Source: Parasitella parasitica
Taxonomy: Eukaryota; Mucoromycota; Mucoromycetes; Mucorales; Mucoraceae
Direction of reading: 5' to 3'
Length of the DNA: 51,490 nt
Assembly: GCA_025201805.1 (NCBI GenBank)
Contig: MU619302.1
Coordinates: 14,276-65,765 of the forward strand
Positions 37,132 through 48,426 of the stretch are shown in pieces. Made by a program: the position numbers and the translations under genes. Numbering within the stretch: position 1 is the stretch's first letter; each line of letters begins with the position of its first letter. The notes beneath the pieces were generated by a model. It ran no database searches and was not told the origin of the DNA. It was given only the letters and a program-made list of their open reading frames with translations.

Positions 37132-38884
37132 TTAAACACCCAAAAGAAGTCTTCTGGGATCTTCAACAAGTTCCTTGATTCTAACCAAGAATGTAACAGC
37201 CTCACGACCATCAACGAGTCTGTGATCGTAAGTGAGAGCAACATACATCATGGGACGGATTTCGACCTACAATGCCATGGTTAGACTCCAATCCCCCCAC
37301 ATATTTACCATTATCATACCTTTCCGTTAACAGCAATAGGTCTTTCCTTGATAGAGTGCATACCCAAAATAGCAGTTTGGGGCAAGTTGATGATGGGAGT
37401 ACCCATCAAAGAACCAAAGACACCACCGTTGGAAATGGTAAAGGTACCACCAGCCATATCCTCAATAGTGATCTTGTTATCACGGGCCTACATTAATGCG
37501 GATAAATCAACTAGTGCTACTTGGTCCTTTCAAATGCCTACCTTTTTGCCGAGTTCGGCAATGTTCTTTTCAATGTCAATGAAGCCCATATCTTCGACAT
37601 TTCTCAATACAGGGGTGACGAGACCCTTGGGAGTAGAGACAGCAACGCTCATATCGACAAAGTCGTGATAAACGATTTCTTGGCCATCAATAGAAGCATT
37701 AACAGCAGGAATTTCTCTCAGTGCCTCAGCAGAAGCCTTGACAAAAGCAGACATGAAACCAAACTTGACACCATGCTTCTTGACAACGGCATCCTTATAT
37801 TCAGCACGAAGGCTCATCAGGTTTGTCATGTCAATTTCGTTAAAGGTGGTCAATGACGCGGCGGTATCTTGGGATTGTTTCAAACGCTCAGCAATTCTAA
37901 GACGCATACGGTTCATCTTGACACGAGATTCGTTGCGGCTGCCAAAGACCTTTTCAGCATCTTCAGCCTTGGGAGCAGGAGCAGGAGCAGGAGCAGCAGG
38001 CTTGGGAGGAGCAGCGGCAGCAGGCTTGGGAGCCTCTTCCTTCTTGGGCTCTGCAGCGGCAGGTTTTGAATCTTCAGCTTGTTCTTTAGGCTCTTCCTTC
38101 TTAGCAGCAGGAGCCGAACCTATTTTTTNNNNNNNNNNCACGTATAAATATACAAAAAGTGATACAGCAAGTGTTATATTTCCCACGAACCTTCTTTTGG
38201 TGCATCACCAAGCTCTAACTTGAAGAAATCGGCGCCAACAGAGACATTGTCCTCTTCTTGAGCGTAAACTTCAACAATGGTGCCTGAAGCAGGAGAGTTG
38301 ACAGTGACATCGATTTTATCAGTTTCGATTGTAGCAACCTCTTCGTCTTGACTAACAAAATCACCAACCTCTGTTTGTACATACGTTATACAGACAGTAC
38401 ACAAAAACAACATTGTACACAATACTTACGCTTCACCCATTGTTTGAGGGTACCTTCAGAAATTGACTCCGCCATCTGGGGAACCTTGACAACCTTGTCA
38501 GCTATTCATTTTTAAACGAAATGCTCATTAACATGTTTCCTTGGTTACGAGCGGATGTGCGTATATATACGTTACCATAGTTTCTGATTTGATATATGAA
38601 AGCACCATTCTTGAGGTCCTTGGATTGTCTGTAAAGGTTTTAGTGTTAGTATTAGTTTGTGTCCCAAATGCTGATGGGCTTTTTCGCTTCCTCTCTTTTC
38701 CTCCTCCATGCCTTGCCATATTTTCATACCTAAAACGATCGTAACCTACAGTATATAAAGCTGCAGGAGCTTGGACGTGCAAGTTTCTAACTTGAGACAA
38801 GTTGCGCAAAGCAGCTGTTGTAGTTTTTGAGGTAGAGAGGCGGGTGATTCTACTTGCAAGGGGTGATACACGAGAATATTGCAT
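37132..38884 (-). CDS. KGD2: Dihydrolipoyllysine succinyltransferase, E2 of 2-oxoglutarate dehydrogenase
   Basis: Exons 38884-38730, 38628-38576, 38501-38430, 38370-38191, 38119-37542, 37487-37320 and 37266-37132 give 446 aa in phase. A mitochondrial presequence comes first. The lipoyl domain (about 72-145) reads [18 protein letters not shown] with lipoyl Lys112 in IETDKID. An Ala/Pro/Lys linker follows, without an evident E3-binding domain, as in fungal Kgd2. The catalytic domain ends with His417 and Asp421 in DHRLVDG. The enzyme transfers succinyl groups to CoA in the TCA cycle. The intron between exons 4 and 5 contains a 10-N gap, but both splice sites and the codon across them are visible. 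Confidence 0.93.
38129..38138. other. Assembly gap (10 N) inside KGD2 intron 4
   Basis: Ten undetermined bases in the intron between 38190 and 38120. The coding sequence is not affected. Confidence 0.98.
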
Positions 38885-40570
38885 TATAAATATTAATTAA
38901 AAGAAAGAAAAGGTTCAAGAAAGTGGGGAAAAGTATATTTTATACAAGTGGGGAAAGAAATAATTTTTTTTTATTTACTTTTCATTTAAGAAAGGGCCCT
39001 CTCCCTTTTTTTTTTTTTGCCCGGGTGACGACGGCTGCAAAGCGTTTGTATTCAATAACTGGGGATATATTTTTAGCCCGTACTTTAGCGGAAGACATGA
39101 ATCTGTATGCTTTCTTCATATGGAAGAAGTAATTACCGGCAATTATACTCTTCTTGAAGCCAAAATGCAGTTTCTTGTCTCTCAGAACATTTGAAATGGC
39201 ATGCAAGTAATAAATAACTACTAGACGAAAGAAGCACTCCAATCACTTGATATAGCACTGTAGGTCATCTTTCTTCGTTTTGCTAAATCCATATCAACAG
39301 ACTTGACTATGTGGCTGTTGATTTGAGCCGATAACCTCGATAAAAGCTAGACTAAAACGTCTCATCATGGGTTCTAAACTTCAATGACTCGAAAGCAAAT
39401 GCAATTGTATAAAAGGCTTGCAGATTAAAGAACATGTTAGTTTCCTAAAAGTTTCGTTAAACTTTCATTAGCTCACGAATCTTTCCGTATCATTTTCGCT
39501 CTACGATCATAATTGGGCTCACCGATAACTATGTGAGTAAATAGATTTGCGCGAATTTTATATGCGATTTTTTCAGGAGAAATGAAGAAGAAAAAAAAGG
39601 CTTTCGTACTCTTGTAACCACTTTATCAATAGCTTTGGCATCATTTGGTCGAGTGAAATGAACCTCAATTTTATCATGTTGCAGTAAAATAAATTTTTAA
39701 ATTTAGCCTCATCCAGAGTCTTTTTGTTCAAAATTATGGGAGCGAAATAAGGATATAACCTAGTTACACTGTATGAAATACATGTGCCCCATTTTGAGTT
39801 TTGGACGTCAAGGCAAGAAGCGTTTTTTTTTTCGCTATAGAAGTTAATCTCCAAAGTTTTTGATTTCATGTGGAACAAAAGTAAAAGACATCCTCAAACC
39901 CAAGAAAATGGGGTTTATGTACCCATAATTAGGCCTGACTAGATCTTTTGGAAATTAAAAGCCTCTTACAGATTAAAATGGTTTTGATTTTCTGCAAATG
40001 ATGCCACCAGATTAGGCTATATATGATCAGTAGAATGCCCCGATGAGCTAATTGAAGAAGAAAAGTGAGGATTGCCTATACCAGGATGGGAATACACTTT
40101 GCAGTAATCAATATTTACTAAAACCAGTGCCAAAGATGTTGCCAGCCTCTGCCATTCACCAAAATTCACTTTGCTCACTTTATGAGCAAAGAGTTAGTTT
40201 TTGACAAATACCAGTATTAAACCCACGCTGAAATAGTTTTAGAAATCAGGAAAATTGCCACGGATTCTTATGAAGGAATCGCTTTTATCGAGAAGCTGTT
40301 TCCGCAAATTGAACAATGTTTTAATAGTGCAGATAACAGTGCAGATATTTGATCTAAACATTGAATCTTGATAATCTTTATCTTTTGTATTTTGCAGCGA
40401 TTATTATACTGACAAACATGCCTATCTATTGTAATACTGCACGGAATCTAGTCATTGCATTAAATTACACCCCCTTTTTATAGTGACCGCCCTCAATAAT
40501 GTAGTATAAAGTATCGCCAGCCGCTTGCCCCAAAAAAATCGTGTTTTTTTCCTTGAGAAAACATTCCAAA
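38885..40570. other. Intergenic, about 1.7 kb
   Basis: The left part should hold the KGD2 promoter. The rest is AT-rich with scattered short ORFs, such as 39573-39878 on the minus strand (KWLQEYESLF at its C-terminal end), which I do not recognise. It may be decayed repeat DNA. No supportable gene. Confidence 0.45.
40505..40510 (+). promoter_or_regulatory. TATA box
   Basis: TATAAA in the context TAGTATAAAG, 66 nt before the chosen ATG at 40571. Confidence 0.5.
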
Positions 40571-42622
40571 ATGTCAGATTTGAAACGTTACAGAGTATCA
40601 AAAAACAATTGGAAGACACCTATTGAGGGATCAGAATTCGATTTTGAAGGCCCTAGCGCAGACTACCTGATTGAACCGTCGCATCTTTACGATCAAGTTA
40701 TATATCAAAATATCCACGCCGTCAAAGAAGAATGGAGTCTTACTGACAAAAGGTAAAATCGCTTGAGCTCATGTAACACTCTGTTTAATTAGAATTGTAG
40801 TGACGCATTGTCTTATTTACCCATTATGAAAGATCCGTTGAGAGTGGTACTAGGCATTGATGAAAAAAAGACGATAGATATACCCAACGGCGAGTCGATT
40901 AAATTAGGTAAATCCGACTAAACTCAATTGAAATTACTCGAATAGTGATAGATGATAATAGACGATTACTTCAGATACAAAAAAGGATATGTGATCAATA
41001 CTGGAGGAAGCATATGGGGATTGGATTTTGCACCGAAATTGCATAATGACACTGATCCAGCTACACAATATCTTGCTGTTGCTGGCTACAAGGGCACTGT
41101 ATCAGAGCACCACGAAATAGATGAGATTCAACCCGCTGGGACATACAAAAACGCTATTCAAATTTGGAGATTGAGGCTCTCTACCAAGCAACAGTCTGAA
41201 GATGCAATTTTAGACATGTGTTTACTGCATGATTTTGGGGTTATCCACGATCTGAAGTGGTGTCCCTACGGCGTATATGAAGACGAGGTAAGAAATTGCT
41301 TGTTTTTACCAACGAACACTGACCAATGCATGGTGTTGTGAAAGGATGTAAACGAAGGCTTACCGAAATTAGGCTTGCTGGCAATATCATGTGGCGATGG
41401 TACAGTAAGAGTTATAGTGGTGCCTCATCCGAATGCCGTCAGAAAATACATGTGCCCTGAAGATACTGATCCACACAAAACGCTGTATTGTAAGTAAGTC
41501 AGATGGCATGGTTGAAATGATTAAACTGAAGAAAATTAGTACGCATCGAGTCATCAAGATGTACCTTTGCACTTGAAGCGTCAAAATCACTTGCAATAGC
41601 ATGGGGTGGGCATAAAAAGATTGCCGCAGGATACACGAATGGTAAGTTTGGCAACGAATAGTTTATGAGAACACTGCTTGATTTTGCTATTGAAAATAAC
41701 AGGTGTTGTCGCTGTGTGGGATGTGGAATCAGCGCTCAACAGCCACGAAACATGCACAAAAGAAAACTCAAAAAAGTATATGAAACTATCCTTTTATTGT
41801 CTGGATTCAGGTGTCAGATGCATAACATGGAATGGGCACGATAACCCCGACAGATTGCTGTTTGGTGGATATGATGGACAATTAGTTTTAGTGGACACAA
41901 ATGATCCATTTATTCACTTGGTTTTAAACAGAGCGAGATGTAGGACGTTGTTTACTAATTTATATGCCACCAAGCGTTGACGCCTTTCTTGTTTAGCTAT
42001 TATGCATAGTTGTTCATGGCCAGGACATTCATCTATGATGCTGTTTAATGACGGTGAGAATATGGTTCGAGGAATTTCTTTAAATTCAGATGGTTCGATA
42101 TCCACGGGAAGGTATGGTGAATTGCCCGGCATGTGTTGGTCCATAGCAACATCGGAGTTTCATGGCCAGTATGCAAGCGGCACTGCGGCTGGATACGTGC
42201 ATTCTGCCAACATATACCACATCAAGGGAAAAGGATTGAATAGTATAAATGTTGTGCATAGGCTCTTTTATAACGAGACTACAAATGAGTATCGATATAT
42301 CGACGGCATGGGATTATTGGTAAGAAAGTAATCAAGCCCTTGTTCGAGTTCACTAAAAAAAAATCCCTCCATAATTTGGTAGAATGTGACGGAAGCCAGG
42401 ACTATCTCATCATATCCAGTATACAGTAAAACACAAATGGCAATTCAGAGGGTAGCACAAAAACACCAAATGAAATGGTCGCATAGGCATATGCGCTAAT
42501 AATTTTATTTTTTCTAGGTTGTTTGGAATCCTAATCAACCAACATGTGGATTTCTTGCGTCTGGTGGAGCTTCTGGTCTATGCCGCGTAGAATTTGAAGG
42601 CAGAGGAAGCAAATGGATATAA
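40571..42622 (+). CDS. WD40 subunit of transcription factor TFIIIC (GTF3C2/Tfc6-like)
   Basis: Exons 40571-40752, 40801-40907, 40962-41287, 41345-41489, 41540-41641, 41703-41939, 41997-42319, 42383-42451 and 42518-42622 give 531 aa, all in phase. It is a divergent beta-propeller: GGSIWGLDFAPK, YLAVAGYKGT, IHDLKWCPYGV, GLLAISCGDGTVRV, LAIAWGGHKKIAAGYTNG, VVAVWDVESAL, VRCITWNGHDN, LLFGGYDGQLVLVD and ASGGASGLCRVEFEG. The NAIQIWRLRL plus CPYGVYED layout is typical of the TFIIIC propeller subunit that pairs with the large DNA-binding subunit at B-box promoters of tRNA genes. It has no acidic Tfc6-type N-terminal extension. The start at MSDLKRYRV is preferred over an upstream in-frame ATG at 40541. 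Confidence 0.75.
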
Positions 42623-42769
42623 ACAAATGGATAAAAGTTCAGGCGCCTTTTTTTGATAATCCTTATTATCTTTGGAAGGGGGGCCATCGTGGGATCGTAT
42701 TTACTTCTTCTTTTGATATTAGCGGACAAATGTATACCAATCGTGCTATAAAAAATAAAAATAAAAAAG

Positions 42770-42776
42770 TATAAAA
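42770..42776 (+). promoter_or_regulatory. TATA box
   Basis: TATAAAA after an A-run and G, 76 nt before the ATG of the thioesterase gene. Confidence 0.6.
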
Positions 42777-42845
42777 GCCCTGGATTTGTGTAATTCAGTC
42801 TTCTGTTTCCTCTTCTTCCTTGTAAGCCTTATTATAAGTATAACA

Positions 42846-43608
42846 ATGACTGCCGTAAGTACAGCAATCGACTTTGAAGCTTCCATCAACGAAAAATCGC
42901 AATACATTGTCGAAGAAATTGAAAATGCCGAGCAAACTTTGTCTGATCAAGAAGAAACAATCAATTTGCTCAAAGAACTTCGTTCTTCCGATGAATGGGA
43001 AGAAGTGGAAGCTTACAAATATTTAACTGAGTCGGCTCGATCTCACTCGCTTACTGCAACTACATTAAGAGGCCCTGGCTTAATCGCTAAAAGGCCTACC
43101 AAGTTTTTTAACAAAGAAAAAACTTCATGTGTCATGTTTACCCATTTCGGAAGCAATTTGTAAGCACAAATCAGTGTAGTGGCCCCTTAAACCCCTTCAT
43201 GTATTAATCTGTCTTGTTTTTGATGCAATTCTAGATGTGGCCATGATGGTATTATCCATGGTGGTTTAGCTGCCACAGTATTAGACGAAATGTTGGCATA
43301 TGTGGTAAATATACCAATAATCCTTGATTTGTCATATAATTAACGGCTGGTGTGTGTGTTTTTTTTTCCAGACAATCCCAAGCCTACCTGGGTCTACTGG
43401 ATTCACTGCTAATTTAAATGTCAATTATCGCAAACCCATCCGTTCCAATCAATGGGTGGTTATTCGCGGTGAATTAGAAAGGGTCGAGGGTAGAAAAGCT
43501 TGGGGAAAAGCCTGGATCGAGACTAAAGATGATACACCTGTCATTTTGACTGAGGCAACCGCACTCTATATTAGTCCTCGCTCTCAAGGGCCTATTACAA
43601 AATTTTAA
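42846..43608 (+). CDS. PaaI-like hotdog thioesterase (THEM4-like)
   Basis: Exons 42846-43159, 43235-43304 and 43372-43608 give 206 aa in phase. An N-terminal helical region of about 75 residues precedes a hotdog domain. The helix signature is CGHDGIIHGGLAATVLDEML (HGG plus catalytic-type Asp/Glu), followed by TANLNVNYRKPI and WIETKDD. This is the 4HBT/PaaI family, which hydrolyses acyl-CoA thioesters, and the layout is like mitochondrial THEM4-type enzymes of fungi. The substrate cannot be told. The ATG at 42846 was chosen because the upstream in-frame ATG at 42786 would add a hydrophobic stretch in what looks like leader sequence. Confidence 0.85.
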
Positions 43609-43851
43609 AGCTATATACCTTATCAATAGAACGTTGATTTGTTTGATTTATTTAATAAATGCCATGGATGTATATTAATTTTAACTATTTAATAAACTAA
43701 TGTGCCACGAACGAAGCACTATGACATTGAAAAAAAAAACATATGTTAAAGCAAGAGCCTGCACAATTATAATCATTTCAACCAAGGGAGAGCTGGCAAA
43801 ACATCCGTCTCCAATAAACCAGAGGCAAAGTTCAATAAGTTAAAAAAAAAA
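43609..43851. other. Short intergenic stretch
   Basis: AT-rich 3' flank of the thioesterase gene with poly(A)-type sequence. Nothing else seen. Confidence 0.5.
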
Positions 43852-44220
43852 CTATGGCTTTTCATTCCATGTCTGATCTCTCGTAAGTGAATGACACTCT
43901 TCACAAAGCTCCAAGCTTTTGGTGAATTCGTATGACTTGATATCGCGTGTATGCCGTATCTGCCCCGCAAAGAAGCGATAATGCTATAAGAAAGGAATGA
44001 AAATTATACAGCATTGTCGCTGATGGCATACCACTACTTTTAAAACCACTGCAATGCACCATTCAAATTCAGAACCTCGAAACTAATACTTTTGGAGAAG
44101 CTTGGCATGCTACATCTACTGTTGTGCGATGCGGTCATATTTATTGTATAGAAGTAGCACGAACATTTTGATAGTAGTGAATACATCATAGCCTCAACTC
44201 TCATCCTCGACAACTCGCAT
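43852..44220 (-). CDS. Possible small unknown gene, 3' part only
   Basis: An exon 43983-43852 reads HYRFFAGQIRHTRDI... LELCEECHSLTRDQTWNEKP and ends in TAG. It follows a TTATAG acceptor and joins in phase to an upstream exon ending at 44038 (EFEWCIAVVLK). Further upstream, YDVFTTIKMFVLLLYNKYD near 44100-44190 may be another exon, but its join is unclear. I do not recognise it. The CxxC pair and clean splice support a real gene more than chance. It is convergent with the thioesterase gene and divergent from the next one. Confidence 0.3.
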
Positions 44221-44490
44221 CTTTGTGACACTTGGAACCCAACTCCAAGATGAAGATCATTGTCAGATTAATCCAAAAAAGCAGCAATAGAAAAACTTGC
44301 CATGTTGCAAAGTCAAGTAATGTACTTTGTAATCGAATTCTTATAACGAAATCACATTGCCCCAAGGAAGCATGTTCTCATGATAAAATCGATATCTATG
44401 AATTCCGGTCACGATGCAATCTTGTCTATACCATATAAGAAGGCCTTTTTTCTTTTTCAACTTTCTCTGCTAATATTGCACAGCAAAGGG

Positions 44491-45834
44491 ATGGCAGATA
44501 CAAAACATGAGGGCCTCATGTCTCTTTTGGACAATGATCTTTACAAGTTTACTATGCAGTATGTAGTTTTCAAACACTACAAAGACATTTCTGTCGTGTA
44601 TCAGTTTACCAACCGCGATAAAAACCTTCAGTTGAACAGCGAAGCTGCTGAATGGCTCGGGAAGCAGGTTAAAGGTATTGCACACACCGTTAATTATCAC
44701 ATGTCTTGCTGAATCTTCTTGAAGGCATGGGCCATCTGAAATTGACAGAGAGTGAGCGTGAGTATATGTCACGCCTCGAGTTCTTGGATGCCGACTATGT
44801 TGACTATCTTGCTCAGTTTCAATATAAGCCTGAAGAACAAGTGTTTATGAATTACGACGAAGCAACTGGCGATCTGGAGTTGGAGGTTAGAGGTAACTGG
44901 CTCGAGACTATCTTGTACGAGGTGCCTCTTTTGGCATTGATCTCTGAGGCTTATTTTCGCTATACGGACCGTGATTGGAATTACGATAACCAAGCTGAAA
45001 ATGCTGCTAAAAAGACACAAGAATTATTGAAACACGGATGTACCTTCTCTGAATTTGGCACTCGCAGACGAAGAGATTTCAAAACTCATGATTTAGTCAT
45101 GTGCGAGATTAATGAGCAGTATAAACGCAGTGTCGCTGCCAATCAATCGTCCAAGGGAAACTGTGCGGGTACCAGCAACGTCTTGCTTGCGATGAAGTAT
45201 GGCGTAAAGCCCATTGGTACAGTGGGTAAGTCATTTGTTTACTTTGAATGCAACCTGTATATTTATAGCTGACTCTCTCGTAGCCCATGAGTTCTTCATG
45301 GCTATTTCTGCATTGAATGGCGTTAAGCATGCTAACCGCGATACACTGAATATCTGGTATGATGTGTACAAGGGGAATCTCGGTATTGCGTTGACAGATA
45401 CGTTCACGACACCCATTTTCCTCAAGGATTTCGACCATAATCTTGCTAGTAAATATGCTGGCGTCCGTCAAGACTCTGGCAATGCGTCAGAGTTTATACA
45501 AACCATGGTAGCACACTACAAATCACTAGGCATAGATCCCAGCACAAAAACCATCGTCTTTTCTGATTCCTTGAATGTGGAACGTGCTATCAATCTTCAA
45601 GACCAAGCACTCAAAGCTGGCATCAACGCAAGTTTCGGCATCGGCACTTTTCTGACCAATGATTTCCAAAAGGCCAGCGATAAAAACGTTAAGAGTAAGG
45701 CTTTAAATATTGTGATCAAGCTCAAGGAGTGCCATGGCAAGCGTGTTATCAAACTTAGTGATGACTCGTTAAAACACAGTGCTGACCAAGCTACCATCTT
45801 GGCCTTCAAAAAAGAATTGGGCATTGATAACTAG
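44491..45834 (+). CDS. NPT1: Nicotinate phosphoribosyltransferase
   Basis: Exons 44491-44674, 44725-45225 and 45269-45834 give 416 aa in phase. N-terminal SLLDNDLYKFTMQYVVFKHY, then FSEFGTRRRRDFKTHDLVMC, GTSNVLLAMKYGVKPIGTV, ALTDTFTTPIFLKDF, YAGVRQDSGNASEFI and VFSDSLNVERAI are family signatures. The His of VAHEFFMA corresponds to the phosphorylated His of bacterial and yeast enzymes. It makes nicotinate mononucleotide from nicotinate and PRPP with ATP, in the Preiss-Handler NAD salvage route. TATAAG lies 56 nt before the ATG. The yeast symbol is used by homology. Confidence 0.92.
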
Positions 45835-46556
45835 GCCCGTTATTACTCTGCATGTATTATCATAAACTAGTAAATGCTATAACAAAGCATGCGGTATTGT
45901 TGTCTTGATAACACTGCCTTGGAATGAGAGCTACTGCTATGGTCACGATAAGACCTTGGGAGTGTACCGCAATCATTTCTTATCGAGGCTGTATCCGATG
46001 CTCTATTTTCATCATTCACATACATTATATAAACATTTTCGTTTGATGGGTCAAACCTTGTAAAAACTGAAACACAATTGTAGCATAGCATGTTTTACAA
46101 AAACAAAGATGCACGCTGTGGTTGTGTTAAAATTGTATATTAAATGTGTTGTAATTGCAACGCGTTAATGAATCAACATTTGCTTCTGTTGTCAACTCGA
46201 TGGGGGGTTTGCAAAAGCGAGAAAGCCTCGTAACGCTGTGAGTGATGTTGCTTCCAGAGGATGCTGCTGGGGTCGTTCACTTGCAACTTGACGCATGTGT
46301 ACATTATACATGGAGTGTCACAACGTGGGCATTGTCCTCTTGAACATAGAGCACAATCTCATTTCATTAAAATATATATCAATATCTACTAGTCGTATAT
46401 TGCACTTTCATTTGTGACACTATGTTGCCATTATCTACGGTATTTGTGTTTCTCCTGCATGACCAAAGCTGAGTATTCAGTGGAAGAAGGAGGGGGGGGG
46501 GTGCCGTGTAGTATATGTAATAGACACTCTTATTTGAGGAGCAAAAAAAAAAAAAG
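45835..46556. other. Intergenic, about 720 nt
   Basis: Flank between NPT1 and the next plus-strand gene, with G and A homopolymers near 46490 and 46543. Short minus-strand ORFs here have no recognisable features. Confidence 0.45.
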
Positions 46557-46563
46557 TATAAAA
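46557..46563 (+). promoter_or_regulatory. TATA box
   Basis: TATAAAA after a long A-run and G, 73 nt before the ATG at 46630. Confidence 0.6.
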
Positions 46564-46629
46564 TAGGCAAACGCCCATTGTTTCTTGCTCTTCCTCTCTC
46601 TTCCTTCTTTACACTCAAAACACTTTGAC

Positions 46630-48238
46630 ATGGACATTGTCGAAAAAGTTGATATCCCAAACGATGCTGGCAAAGTGGACACAGGCATTTTCCTAAATAG
46701 CTTTGTTCTGCCTTCCCAATCAATCATCAATCATGACTTGACACCACTCAAATTCAACGACATAGGCGACAGCACAGACTTGGCAAAATCCGAAAAAGTG
46801 CCACTATTTGTCGCAAACCTGATCGACTTCCATAACGACGATGATAGGGTGATGACAAACCATGCGACTCTATCATCTTCTACACATGCACCATCTAATC
46901 CTATTTGGTATGAATCACATTGATTCCTGTATCGAAATACTAATATGTTGTCATATACCTACATTTGTAGGACGCCAACAGACAAACATACCCAAATTGC
47001 GCCAAACGGGTATAATGATTGGATCAAAACCCATACAAGCCATATCTGTAGTGGCGGAAAACTATCATTCTTGTCCTCGCTTTCGTTCGATACTGTCACA
47101 GACGACGACAGTAATAGCAGTGAAAGTGGCGCAAGTGATGAAGATGACGAGCTTGTTACTCCAACAGCAGTAGTTGCAAGCGCCTTACCTGCAATGCCAG
47201 GTTTGTCTTTATTTTTATTTTTATTTTTTTATTTTTGGACTTGCAAAGGTATTAATCGGCATTAAAATAGACATGTTGGAGAGGGAGCAACCAGCTAAAA
47301 GGAAACAGGAGACTAATGAAGTTCTCCTTTGCCGCCAAGCAAATTGTACTGACCAGGAGATGTCATTGACGCAAATCGAAACGACTGACCACCCACAGCC
47401 TGCCGCTACTCGCAGTACCGCCGCACAGCAAATAAAGCAACAGCTGCATCGAGCAGTAACAACTGGATCTTCTAGTGCGCTTGGCGCAGACCATCATTCG
47501 AAGAAAGATGGCAAAAAGTCTTGGTTCAGCGGACTGCTACATGACCTTAAAAAGACGGGCAAGCCTCAAAAACCAAAGAAATCAGGGCTATCGAGTCTAT
47601 TCTCAAGATCCAGTGAAAAGCAGAAATCACCACATGTTAAACAATCCACATTCACAACCGAACCGCCAAAAAAACTTAAAAAGAAGATACTAGATTCAGT
47701 CCAAAGGAATAGTAAACCGCTACCTCAGCAATACTCTCCCAGCACGGAACGCGCTCTTTATCGTTTATCTCATGTCAAATTAGGCAACCCCAAGCGTCCT
47801 CTACAGCAGCAAGTGGTAATTTCAAACATGATCAACTGCTATTTGATGACGCAGCAGCAGCAGCAGCAGCAAATCTACCACCATAATGAACGCCAACAAG
47901 TCTATTTCAATAATATATACCAAGCAACCTATCAATCATTTGAACCACCTGCTCCTGGTGGTAAATATCACCAGCATCAACCCCATTTTCACTCATACCC
48001 CACTCTGCCTCATCGGCAACAGCAGATATCTAGCCACCCAAACCCATATGTACAGCAAACACCACCACCGCATTTTAATGAAGAAAATGCACCCGTAATT
48101 ACCGAGAAACCGAAACCCCCAAGCACTGCTAGTCAGAATAAAAAGAAGAAATACAAGCCAGTTCCTAATAGTGAATATAGTCCGTTGGCCCTTGACAACA
48201 GTACTGGGACCCAGAGCTTCCAAAAGATAGACATATAA
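46630..48238 (+). CDS. Unknown Q/P/K-rich protein, 491 aa
   Basis: Exons 46630-46907, 46971-47200 and 47271-48238 join in phase. I do not recognise the family. The N-terminal 170 residues carry acidic, serine-rich stretches (DDDSNSSESGASDEDDE) and a more ordered segment, TPTDKHTQIAPNGYNDWIKT. The rest is disordered. It includes a basic serine-rich motif KKSWFSGLLHDLKKTGK with KKSGLSSLFSRSS, and a polyglutamine run with Q/H/P-rich tail. The WFSGLL...LSSLFSRS element may be a short binding helix. No membrane segment or signal peptide is seen. It may be a signalling adaptor or a nuclear regulator, but this is guesswork. Confidence 0.65.
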
Positions 48239-48426
48239 TAAATTTTATCCTGATTTTGTGTACCATTCTGTATGGATGTTCTATGGGGACAGCTGTAGAG
48301 AAACCCATATTTTGAGGCTCAAAACAATGTTTCACTAGTTGCCGTCTGCAGGGTATCATCACAATGCAGTATTGTGGTATATGATGATTTGATTTTACAA
48401 ACGAGTATTAAAATAGAATTGCTATA

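Noticed and set aside
37738-38223. Plus-strand 161-aa ORF spanning the 10-N gap
   Set aside because: Antisense to the KGD2 linker and catalytic domain; translation through N is meaningless.
47475-48098. Overlapping plus-strand ORFs of 70-72 aa
   Set aside because: Alternate-frame shadows of the Q/P-rich protein's last exon.
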